A stretch of 64,000 bases of DNA, from positions 21,698,001-21,762,000 of the forward strand of contig NC_058189.1 in assembly GCF_907165205.1 (NCBI RefSeq). Reading direction: 5' to 3'. Position 1 is the stretch's first letter. Each line of letters opens with the position of its first letter. Below are positions 51,923-61,872 of this stretch, piece after piece. Below the pieces are notes generated by a model. That model made no database searches. It worked only from the letters and a program-made list of their open reading frames with translations, and was not told where the DNA came from. A program made the translations under genes and the position numbers. The DNA is from Coccinella septempunctata. Taxonomy: Eukaryota > Arthropoda > Insecta > Coleoptera > Coccinellidae.

Positions 51923-53790
51923 CAAGGGCGGTCCTAGACTGATTTTCTGGGGGGGGTATTAATTGAAAGAACAATTGAAATTTCAAATTAAGACTTCAAA
52001 TAACACCCTGTAGGTATCTTTAGTTGGCATTTGCAGTACCATATTTTTTTTTTTAAATTGTACAGTGCATACTATTTTGGGTGAGACAGCCAGGGTTTCT
52101 CGCTTGTTATTTAAGATAGAGCCTTGCGGTTTTCACGTTTCTTTCCTACTTTTTTGTGAAATTCTGCGTAAAATCCAGTGGCGTACTCAATTTTTGTTTT
52201 CGGGGTATGGTTTTGAAGATACGACACAAACCTATATTTTTTTCAATGGAAAACCCTGTATTTCATTACTTCGTTGAATTCGTTATTTTTTTCCCTTCAA
52301 AATTATGTATAACATTATATAGGTCGGATGTTCAGAAATGCTAAAAAACAATAAAACATCACGTAATGATGATTTTTTGTTAGTGAGCCATGAATTTTCC
52401 AAGTTTCAATAAAAGGATTATTACTTTTGATTATTAAGAGTAGTATTTCATGTATGATACAAACATCCTCGTTGTTATTATGGCTACTATACATTTGGAA
52501 ACATTGTTTAATCAAGTAGGCATTGAAGAGAAAAAAACAAATCTGATCTAGCTGTCATCGCTATGAATTGTTATTGTGTTTAGGCACAACAGTCCCGAAG
52601 AACTTCGTGCATAAACAGAGAAATTACAAAGCAGCCCTTTTATAATGTTAAATGCACTCAGGCATTGTATAAAGACCTATAAAGTATAAAGTCTTTATAC
52701 CACGTATTGAAAAGGTTTGTCAATTGTGTATTAGGCAAAACTGACAGCAATTTGAACAGTTTAATTAGTAAAATACTCGGTAAAATATTATGTTTAATGT
52801 TGAAAATTAGTATCAATACCAAATATTTTATTTGTATTTCTTCTCTATCTAATTTGTATTATGAATTTTTGTATTATTTATGTGCTGCTACTAGGTAGGT
52901 ACTGTTACGAACCGCTGAATTCAAATTTTATTTATATATTATTTTGTTAAAATCCATCAACACAATCGTAACTTATAAAAAGCAAATTATTTCAATTAGT
53001 CTATTCAAGAGTGACTTTTCTGAAAACTATTCTTGACTGACAACTCCCTATTATTTTTATTATGTTTCCATGCCATCAAAAATTTCCTAGCATAGCATCT
53101 ATGATGAATAAATTTCTTATAAATCAACTAAAATTCCTTCTAATTCCTAATACTCATTGGAAAAACTAAACTAAACAATAATATATTGGGGAAACTCAAA
53201 CCATAACGGTACCTTCGTTTTGTTTTTCGTGTTAGTGATGAGTTTATTATCTTTGTTTGCCATCTAATTGATTCTTCTTCTCTAAAATCATCATTATGTG
53301 ATGTTTTAGTGTTTTTCAGCATTTCTGAATTCAACGAAGTAATAAAGTACAGGGTGTTCCATTGAAAAATATATAAGTTTGTGTCGTATCTTCAAAACGA
53401 TACCCCGAAAAAGAAAATTGAGGACGACACTGTATTCTACCCAAAATTTTGTATCAGACGTAGTTTTCAGCTCAGCATTATTTCTCAAAACTTCGGAGAT
53501 AAAGGAGGGATACGAAAAGTATCAATTTCCAACATCGCCCTGTATCTCATAAACGGAAACAGTTATGCAAAATCTGATTATGATAACTTGAGTTTCACAA
53601 AAAAGTTCTATCTTAAATAACAAGCGAGAAACCTGGCTGTCTAAGCCAAGATGAGATGCACTGTAAAGGAATCTCTCCTTTTCATTTCATCATAATATTG
53701 TTTTCTTAGTTTTTCAATTCAAAAAATCGTATTCGTTGGGCTCTGGGGGGGGTAATTACCCCCTTTACCCCCCCCGTAGGACCGCCCATG
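51923..53790. mobile_element. Foldback hAT-like element, 1868 bp
   Basis: Ends CAAGGGCGGTCCTA and, from the other strand, CATGGGCGGTCCTA, flanked by an exact 8-bp duplication AAACTAGA (51915-51922, 53791-53798). The arms are long: ACAGCCAGGGTTTCTCGC and CTTGTTATTTAAGATAGA at about 52087-52126 recur inverted near 53601-53642, and TGGAAAACCCTGTATTTCATTAC at about 52243 recurs inverted near 53335 (in part). No transposase was found, so it is non-autonomous. It is inserted in the BEL integrase. Confidence 0.87.
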
Positions 53791-53798
53791 AAACTAGA

Positions 53799-55610
53799 AT
53801 CGAGCCACTTACTTCGTTGTTGAAGCGTATGTAAGTATTCAGAGTGCCATCTTTTCCACAATTCAGTATGAATCTTTTGTAACAATTGCCACCGAGAAAG
53901 GCTATTCATTTTTGAATTTGAGAAGTCAGGTAGTGATAAAACTGAAACCGGCTCTAACATTAAAAAATAGTTGGGCGTTAGAGCATTGATATCTTGAATA
54001 TCATTGCTGAGAGTGCCGATAGGCCATGAATTCAATACAGATTTTACTAATTTTAGGATAGTATAGAACTCCTCGTAAGTTAATATTTGTTGTCCAATTA
54101 TGGATTTGATCCCACTTTCCCACAAGCCACCAAAATGGGGAGAGGCGAGGGGAATCAATGAGTGCTTGATACCCTCTTTTTCAGCTGCACTCCTGAGAAG
54201 AACTGATAATTCTCGGGCGGCACCTACGAAATTAGTACCATGATCACTTTACACAGTTTCAACACGACCACGACGAGCTATAAAACGTTGAAATGCGGCT
54301 AAAGAGGTTTCCGACGAAAAATCACTCGCTAATTCTAAATGAAGCGCTTTTGTAGTGAAACAAACAAATAAGCAGAAGTATCCTTCACAAGTTTTGATAC
54401 CTCGATTTCGCGTCATAGTTAAACTGAATGGACCTCCGAAATCAACACCTACGTGACTAAAAGGTTTCGCTTGAGAAATTCTGGAAATAGGCAAATTTCC
54501 CATAGATGGTTGGAACGGTTTTGGATTAGTACGCCAACATTTATGACATTTACTCAGAAGAACGCGTTTAGGGGATAAAACTCAAAATTCCTCAGATATC
54601 AGAAACTGGGTAGTGCGAATGTCACAATGAAGACATTTTCGATGAAAATTATCGATTACTAATGTGGTAAATCGGCTCTTATTTGGCAATAAAATGGGGT
54701 ATTCCATATCTTGAGGTAGAGAGGAATATTCTAATCTCACACCTATACGCAATACGCAATCCGAATCAAGAAAAACGTGCAGCTTTCGTAAAGGTTTCGA
54801 AAATCTTTTGGATTGGAGCGATTCAGAAAGCTAGGAGGCTAATAACGGTCCAGTTCTTTTTTGCGTTGGGTGTAGACCATTAAATGTGCACCTCAAAATG
54901 AAAGAAATAATTCTTTGTAGAATTTCCAGAGACAGAATTTATTCATTAATTCATCGATGAACGAAACAGATTGTATATCAAAATGAAATGCAAATTTTCT
55001 GTTTTCTTCAGAGGGTGTTAAGCAATCAATAATCTCCGATTGAACATTCAACCATGCGTTCAGAGATACATATAAAATATCTGATCCCTGAAACCACACA
55101 CTGTCGTTAGACAATTCGGCAGGAAAAACACCCCGTGAACGTACATCGGCGGCATTCGATATAAAACCACGAATCGGGAGGCTTCTTGTCTTGTATATAC
55201 GCGATTCGGTTAGAGATAAAAGTTTTGAATAGATGAGGAGAATTTTTTATCCATTGAAGGACAATCTTTGTATCACACCAGGCGCAAATTTTATTGAATT
55301 GAACTCGATGGCCCAGAGTACGACGTGAGCACTCCAACAATTTAAACAGCTGAACCGCACCACACAGTTCCAGTCTAGGAATTAAAATTCGTTTCAATTG
55401 GATTTTCCGCACACGAACTGTACATTTATGTTCTGTTTCGAATCAACGGAACGTACAAAAACAATGCAAGCGTAGCCCCTTTCACTTGCATCCCTAACCC
55501 ATGAAGCTCATAGTGGGCTGATTCGAAAGGAAACAAATTTCGTTGAATTTTAAATTTTGAAAGGCTAGGTAATTCTGAGCAATACCTGGACTAAATTCGA
55601 ATGATTTCAG
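53799..55610 (-). pseudogene. pol: BEL/Pao RNase H and integrase, broken
   Basis: Minus-strand pieces in several frames: SAHYELHG and DASERGYACIVFVRSVDS (55430-55560), LIPRLELCGAVQLFKLLECS (55300-55400), KICAWCDTKIVLQWI, then the integrase core AKPFSHVGVDFGGPFS, CEGYFCLFVCFTTKALHLE (54249-54503) and SPHFGGLWESGIKSI, HSEYLHTLQQRSKWL (53799-54158). These are standard BEL/Pao landmarks. A stop at the 54248 junction (VETV then stop before the SDHGTN-like site) and other breaks make it inactive. Confidence 0.87.
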
Positions 55611-55793
55611 GTGGTTATTCGCTGTTTCGAATAATTTCTCTGCTTTTCTGTTCATGAATTCCATTATGGTTTCCCATTTTAGGTCCCTATAAATCTGTCT
55701 ATTCCTGACAAACCAAGGTGCATCTATTGCACATCGTAGCAGCTTGTTTTCAGTGGCCTGAATTGTTTTGATATGGCTCTTTGCCACGAAACC

Positions 55794-57218
55794 CTAGGCA
55801 ACTGATCCATAAGTCAGTTGAGGCCTAGCAACGTCTTTGATTATCTTCAATTTTGTCTGGTTCGACATGTGGCTTCTTCTTCCTATCAGAGGATAGAATC
55901 TATTCATCGCTGCTTTCGTTTTGTCGATTGCTTGTTTGATATGACTTTTCCAAGTAAGTCCTTTATCAAGCGTTATTCCTAAACATTTGGCTTCATTTTT
56001 CCAGTCGATTTCTTCGACTTCAACTTCCAGTTTCGTTGTGGGTCGCAGTCTTCTCTTCTGTAGTAATATTGCTTGGCTCTTTTGTCCATTGAGTTTGATT
56101 TTCCACTTTATGCACCAGTCATTTGTTTCGTCAATCGTCTCTTGTAGAACTCGTTCTATTACTTCTGGGTTGCGGTGTCGAGTTGCTATGCCTGTGTCGT
56201 CAGCATATAACGTTAGCATGGTTCTTGGATTTTTCGGAATATCGTGGATGTATATGTTGTACAGAAATGGCCCAAGTACTGATCCTTGGGGTACTCCAGC
56301 CTCTATATCTTTTGTTGAGGAGCATCCTCCTCCCACTTTCACGTAAAATCTTCTATTTTTGAGATAATTCCTGATCAACTTGCATATTTTGATCGAATAT
56401 CCAGCACATCTCATCTTATATATTAATCCTTCATGCCATACTCTGTCGAATGCTCTGGCGACGTCTAGTAAAACAAGACCTGTAGCTTGTTTATTTTGGA
56501 ATTCCTCTGTTATGTACTCTGTGAGCCTTAATAATTGTTGTTCTGTTGAATGCTCTCTTCTGAATCCGAACTGTTCTGGTGGTATTAGTTTCAGATTTTT
56601 GTGTTCCTCATTTAGCCTCGTGGCGATAATTCTTTCTACTACTTTTCCTAACGCCGACAGTAGACTTATCGGTCTGTAGTTTTGTGGAAACTTCTTCTCT
56701 TTGAATGGTTTATTGAATACTATGACTTCTGCTGTTTTCCATTTTTCTGGGTAGTGTTCTGTCCTCATAATTCCATTCGCGATATTTGTTAGAGCGGCTA
56801 TACCTTTTCTAGGTAATTTCTTTAACATAACATTCGTTATTTTATCGCTTCCGGGAGCTTTCCTCTTCTTCAAACTTCTAATTATTTCCCTGATTTCATT
56901 TGGCGATGTTGGCTTGTCTATTTCAGCAGTCGCTGGTAATTCATCCATTTCTTCATCATTTTCTTCAACCAGTTCTTCCAAATCTTCATTATCGTCGTCT
57001 ATCCTGTAATTTATTCTCGATTCTCGTTCGATCGAGTCCGCCAATGCATCTGCCTTATCAGTATTGGTATAAGCCATTCTCCAGTCTCCGTGTAGGGGTG
57101 GAATTTTAATCTTTTCTCCTCGTAGGATTCCGTCTTTCACTACAGTAGCCCGGTTATAGCTGAATTTCTTGGTATAGACAGCTTTTGAGATCTCTACCCA
57201 ATCTGATGTACCTATCAT
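55794..57218 (-). pseudogene. Jockey A copy 3: ORF1-ORF2 in-frame fusion with RT
   Basis: 474 codons. The first 31 residues (GTSDWVEISKAVYTKKFSYN, VVKDGI) belong to the ORF1 middle domain; from LRGEKIKIPPLHGD onward it is ORF2, just before RT. RT motifs NYRPISLLSALGK, DVARAFDRVWHEG, GVPQGSVLGPFLY and LYADDTGIA are complete. The frame ends at TYGSVA with a TAG stop, and the remaining ORF2 sequence (AKSHIKTIQATENKLL) continues to 55618. The fusion arose by a deletion of about 2 kb that kept the frame by chance. Confidence 0.87.
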
Positions 57219-57309
57219 CGTGATGGGTGGGATTTTATCCCTTTTAGGTACTACCGTTGTCTTCTTGACGGTCTCCTCATCAGAAGAGGAGCTTTCTTTT
57301 CGCGCGCGT

Positions 57310-57534
57310 TTAGTTGGGGGCGCGTTTCGGCATATTATTTCGGGTCATTTCTTCTCTCAAGAGGCGCATCTCACCGACCAACTGTGACACAGTTTCGATC
57401 AGTTTGACAATTTGAGCTTTCAACTGCCCATTCTCTTCCCTGAGCTTTACAAGCTCCTCGTGTTCGCTGTCGCTGAATTCTTCAGCATCGGTCGCTTCCA
57501 TATAGGAACCCTCATTATCTGAGGTTTCCGACAT
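57310..57534 (-). pseudogene. Jockey A copy 3 ORF1 N-terminal fragment
   Basis: ATG at 57534, 74 codons: MSETSDNEGSYMEATDAEEF, coiled coil and MTRNNMPK as in copy 2, then a deletion of about 45 codons and a frame change to an early stop. Confidence 0.85.
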
Positions 57535-58051
57535 GGTTTTATACTCAGATTTCTCAAAATATCAAACAATTTGAAAATAATAAAATATTCAGGAATCTTA
57601 ATTAATTAATTAATTAGAATGTTTATTTTGCTCCCAAGAAAATTATCACAATAACAAAATTACTACAGCATTCTATATCAAAAACAAACATTTTGTTTCC
57701 CACAAAAGTTCAAGACTTGTACGTCTGATATTGAAGTATGGTATAAAGCCAAGTTTTCTACGCTATGAGAAAAATCAGAAAAAAAAAATACGAAAAATAA
57801 GCTCATCTGATGTTTTCGGCAGTACCAACGATCAAAAAAGGACACTGGGGATGAACACCAACTTTGAAAATTTTAACAAATTAAAATTCCGATAACAAAT
57901 ATGGAACCAACACAAACTTCACAGACGGAATCAAATATTCCGTAGCTTTGTAAGTGGGCACTTTCACTTCGACTTTCTCTTCCGCTTTCACTTTTATAGC
58001 ACTATGGAGCACTATAGCACGTATTCTTTTGTCATTATTTCACTCGAGACT

Positions 58052-58668
58052 CTCCACGTAAAATGATTCACGAATCTGCTCGGCCGCCAATGGAAACGAT
58101 TCTCCCTCGTCCGCCAATTGCAAAAGAGCTTTCAAAGCTAAATATGGCGAACTGGATATTCCATAGACAACTGTTAACAAATTATAATCAGGAACGGGTT
58201 CATCAGGTGAAAATCTCCACAGAATTCTTTAATATTTTCTATCATTCGAATTAATCAAAATCATCCGATACATACTTTTAATGTCGGAATATAGCACAAA
58301 GAAATGTCAACGGAAATTCATCAGAATTTCAACAATGTCCTGTTGTAACTTCGGTCCGGTATGAAGACAACCGTTCAAAGATTTCTGACCGGGCAGTTTA
58401 GCTGAGGCGTTGAAAACGACTCTCAACTTAGTCGTAAACTTGACAGTTTCAAGACGCAACGATGTGGAATATAATATGCGTCATCATTGATTTCATCGTC
58501 CTGTACTAACGCCAAATGATTTTGATCGAGATATTCACGCATGAAGTCCAAATAATGAGCAAGATTATCGGGATTTCTAGACAAGCGCCGTTCTAGCGAA
58601 TAAAAATAACTGATGGCCAGATCGCTTATACCGGGAAACACCGGATTCAAATCTCGAAATGGGATACC
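58052..58668 (-). pseudogene. pol: BEL/Pao reverse transcriptase N-terminal part
   Basis: The minus strand reads NPVFPGISDLAISYFYSLER (58560-58650), HYLDFMREYLDQNHLALV, YYIPHRCVLK, then in another frame RVVFNASAKLPGQKSLNGCL, TGPKLQQDIVEILMNFR and ILWRFSPDEPVPDY...YGISSSPYLALKALLQLADE. It stops just before the catalytic YVDD, where jockey A copy 3 begins. About 600 bp of BEL between there and 55610 is missing. Confidence 0.87.
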
Positions 58669-58676
58669 GTATATCT

Positions 58677-60288
58677 CAGGGGCGTAGCTACCGCGGCATC
58701 AGCCGTATCAATGATACGGGGCCCCCGATCTTTAGGGGCCCCGACTTGTATAACCAAAAATAGAATCTTTTTCAATGATCTACTCAAGCTTAGATCATAC
58801 ACTCTAAACTTTTCGATAAAAATCATATCTGGTCATTCAAATTCCGGAATCGATCATTTCGTTTCATTCGTAAAATCGAGCTTTTATCCACTGAGTCGGT
58901 GGCGTATATAGATAATATTTTCGGGGGGGAGGAGGAGCGAGACGCTTACCCCATCGAATGGTTAGGTTAGATAAAAATTTTTAATTGGGATTGAGATTCA
59001 AAGGATAATTTTGCGCCTAGTCTCCATGTTAATAATATTCATTTATTGTATACTGTATACTGTATACACTCCTGCACTGAGATATCAGGAGATGGGAGGA
59101 TTTCAGACCCTACATTATATTTCAAAACTTTGTTATGATTACGAAGAATAATAACTACGGAATTCTCATCATTTTTAAACGAGGAAATAAAAAAGGACTC
59201 CAAAGGTTTTTGATCTGTATATGATCAATTGATTGCTTCAAGAGTTTGCTTGAACTCTGAAATTGAGGAAAACAATTCAAGTAAGGAGCTAACTGAATTG
59301 TTCTTGATAAAATTCAGTAACTCAGTATCCAGTTTTTCGCAGGTCATATCATCAGCATGATTTCCTTTCTTGACCAACCTGGTAATAACGGCAACAACTG
59401 AAGGAATCTTTTCGAACTTAAAATTGATCTGATATTATCTCAGGGCTTCTAGGAGACAAATAGATACTTGTTTTTTTACTACTTACTTATAAGAAGGAGC
59501 CATGGAAAAATTGAATCGCCTTCAGCAATGTAAAATTTATAATTTATTTGAATAGTTTTGCTTCTATGAGCTTCATTCGTAAATAATTGTTTAGAGGAGT
59601 TTATACCACGGGACTTTCTCGCTATCTGTATAAGACGAAAAGGGGGAATAACTACCAGAATGTGGGGTGTTGCCAGAACACTTTAAGGACAAGTAGAAGT
59701 TACGAATATTATAATAATTTCCACTTTCGTAGAAAAGATGGCAGCATTCAACGAATTTCACCAGGATTTGAATTGTAGCCAATGGCGAGACTTTTCGAGG
59801 AATTTTTTTATATGGAAATTCATAGAAGAGCAAATTTCACCTCGGAAAGTCGATGAGATGAAAGAATATTTGTTCTTCAAAGAATTTTTTTTTTCCTTTT
59901 GACGAATAAGAAAATTTCTGACTTTCAGAGATGATGAACTGATTGAATTGAATTAAAATGAAAATCCCATATGAATTAGTGGTTTTTAACGTAAGATTCA
60001 TTTTCTCTTTTTGAACTGACAACTAAATCGGTGTAGACCCCTCTGAAAAATTAGTTGAACAGTTCAGAATTTCTTTGCGGATATAGCCGATATTTGTCTA
60101 TTTGCTTTTCTGAAATATAACTATATTTTCAATGATATTCCAATTCCCCTGTTGAATTAATGCACCGTAATTATTATCCATTCGTGTCCATAGGACAAAA
60201 GTTTACCCTTCATTTGCTTTTGGCTAGATAATAAGGGCCCCCTGTCAAACACTGATACGGGGCCCCAATAGAGCAAGCTACGCCACAG
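58677..60288. mobile_element. hAT element, 1612 bp, non-autonomous
   Basis: Ends CAGGGGCGTAGCT and, from the other strand, CTGTGGCGTAGCT (11 of 13 match), flanked by an exact 8-bp duplication GTATATCT (58669-58676, 60289-60296). Subterminal GATACGGGGCCCC occurs near both ends in opposite orientation. A TATACTG triple repeat lies near 59050-59065. A poorly preserved minus-strand reading (about 59080-59440) may be former transposase, but I could not match it. Inserted in BEL pol. Confidence 0.88.
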
Positions 60289-60296
60289 GTATATCT

Positions 60297-60500
60297 ACCA
60301 CTTTCGTCCCGAGAATGACAACTCTTGAAATGATTTTCGCAAAAATCTTCATCAGGAGTGGGTTTGTTCATAACCTGAACCTCTACTTCCCAAAAAGCCT
60401 TCAAGGTATTTTCAACATTGACTGGTTCCGATGATTGAATAAAGAACGACGAAACAGACGGTGACGCTGTCTGCATGGTTCCCATTAAAATATAACCGAG
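60297..60500 (-). pseudogene. pol: BEL/Pao region between protease and RT
   Basis: The minus strand reads LGYILMGTMQTASPSVSSFF, IQSSEPVNVENTLKAFWEVE, then PTPDEDFCENHFKSCHSRDE-SGRY, a well-conserved BEL/Pao signature (F W E . E . . . . . . . D . . . E . . F). It is interrupted on both sides by DNA elements. Confidence 0.87.
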
Positions 60501-60508
60501 CACTGTAT

Positions 60509-61095
60509 ACCAGTGTGAAAGCAGCCACGACTTCCAGCCACGGCGCCTCGGTGAAGCGTTCGGCCCGCTCGCTTGAATATATTGGGAATATATTATCCTA
60601 CTTGTGCTCTTCAAGGATCATATAACCCCTGATTTTGAAGGGCATCCCAAGAGAATATATCCACTGAAAAAAAATTAAAACATCTCAATTTTACCCGACT
60701 TAGCATAATTTTTCAGACACACAAGTTGGGGATAGTGGGGGGGTTAATTCGTGCCCGACAAAATCAGGGGGTATATGATCCTCGAAGAGCAGAAGTAGGA
60801 GAATATATTCACTGAAAAAAAAATAGAAATATTCCAATTTTATTCGAAACTAGAAAATTTCCATTTTATCGACCTACTAACTCGTTATTCATTCCTAGAA
60901 ATAGTTGAGAATGGTTGTAGATACTTAGTACCCTCACCCCTTTCCGAGAACATCATTAAATTGCATTGTCATTTCCACTTTTCAATGTCAATCCCGTACC
61001 AGTCTTGATTACGAATCAAGATACACCGCGAGCGGGCCGAACGATTCACCGAGGCAAACGCGTGGCTGGATCTCGTGGTTGCTTTCACACTGGTG
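60509..61095. mobile_element. Foldback MITE, 587 bp
   Basis: ACCAGTGTGAAAGCAGCCAC (60509-) recurs inverted at the right end as GTGGTTGCTTTCACACTGGTG, with arms extending over about 70 bp (CTCGGTGAAGCGTTCGGCCC). Exact 8-bp duplication CACTGTAT (60501-60508, 61096-61103). Discounting it restores a continuous BEL reading AVNTVLGYILMG, which confirms the boundaries. Confidence 0.87.
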
Positions 61096-61103
61096 CACTG
61101 TAT

Positions 61104-61389
61104 TTACAGCATCTGGTTAATTTAAGTTACCGGATATTTTACCATTCAACAAAATTCTAGGGAAGATGTCAGCGCCGAGCAGCAAGTCGATATTACCAGG
61201 AACATTGAAATGAGAATCAGCCAATTGAAGATTGAGAATATAAAAAGGTTCTCCTGATGCACCGTGCCATTTTATAACAGTCATGGAAATGTTTTTCACT
61301 TGTTCAGACAAGAAAATTATATTGTTTTGCATAATATGAATATTATTAATATTTTCGCGCCCGGTTTTTAGAGATAAAAATTTCAACAT
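61104..61389 (-). pseudogene. pol: BEL/Pao protease C-terminal part
   Basis: The minus strand reads SMTVIKWHGASGEPFYILNL, then LADSHFNVPGNIDLLLGADI, the LADP.F..P..ID.L.GAD signature of BEL/Pao retropepsin (peptidase A17 group). The upstream catalytic Asp region and gag are absent. A TAA occurs a few codons later. Confidence 0.8.
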
Positions 61390-61441
61390 GCCTGAATCAT
61401 GGCAGTGCTCAGATTACTGGAGTTGGAGTATATGGTCTAGC

Positions 61442-61787
61442 GTTGCGCTCTCAAAACTGTGCGTCGCGACGCCCTGGCTGGGGCGCCTCGGTATTACCAC
61501 AGGGGCCCCGTGAGGTGATCTGAATAGATCACCTCATAGTTGCAATTTAGAAACTTGAATCTCATTTGGAGAAACTATGCTCATCCGTCTCATTAATACC
61601 GAACGAACATTTTTGTTTTCATGTTTTACATCTTCTAATCATAAATTTAGATGCTATTTGGTGTTTTTCTGACAAATTATTATTAGGCTAGAAGTACAAC
61701 TGGTAGATAGATGTATGGCAAGACGGCATCGCAAAAAAATTGCAACTTTCCAAGGGCGTCACAGTTGAAATAAGTTTGAGAAGCCCT
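61442..61787. mobile_element. Small hAT-like element
   Basis: Flanked by an exact 8-bp duplication GGTCTAGC (61434-61441, 61788-61795). The right end read outward from the other strand, AGGGCTTCTCAAACT...GTGACGCCCTTGG, is related to the left end GCGCTCTCAAAACTGTG...GACGCCCTGG. It contains a 10-bp hairpin GAGGTGATCT/AGATCACCTC near 61513-61536. Confidence 0.62.
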
Positions 61788-61835
61788 GGTCTAGCAACTG
61801 TTCAAACCATTGAAGTCAAAATTAGAAAATATTTG

Positions 61836-61862
61836 TAGGTTAGGTTAGGTTAAGTTAGGTTT
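61836..61862. repeat. Short TTAGG-type repeat run
   Basis: TAGGTTAGGTTAGGTTAAGT-TAGGTTT, about five units of the insect telomere-type pentamer, directly upstream of the R1-like LINE. Confidence 0.7.
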
Positions 61863-61872
61863 CAGGAGAATC

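Larger units (their letters stand above)
55611..58051 (-). mobile_element. Jockey-like LINE, family A, copy 3 (internally and 3' deleted)
   Basis: The 5' UTR (57535-58051) has the shared module and a 125-bp AT-rich insertion-like stretch containing (TTAA)n at 57598-57616. ORF1 starts at ATG 57534, but two internal deletions remove most of ORF1 and the ORF2 endonuclease. The 3' end stops inside ORF2, about 35 codons before its end, directly against BEL sequence, without 3' UTR or poly(A). Confidence 0.88.
51123..61395 (-). mobile_element. BEL/Pao LTR retrotransposon, 5'-truncated, with four nested insertions
   Basis: On the minus strand, in order: protease (61117-61389), pre-RT (60297-60500), RT (58052-58668), RNase H and integrase (53799-55610), integrase end (51775-51914) and probable 3' LTR. 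The pieces are separated by a foldback MITE (60509-61095), a hAT element (58677-60288), jockey A copy 3 (55611-58051) and a foldback hAT (51923-53790). Gag and the 5' LTR are absent. Confidence 0.87.

Noticed and set aside
58677..60288. Active hAT transposase in the 1612-bp element
   Set aside because: Only short frames are present, and no RNase H-like hAT core or dimerisation motif could be read.
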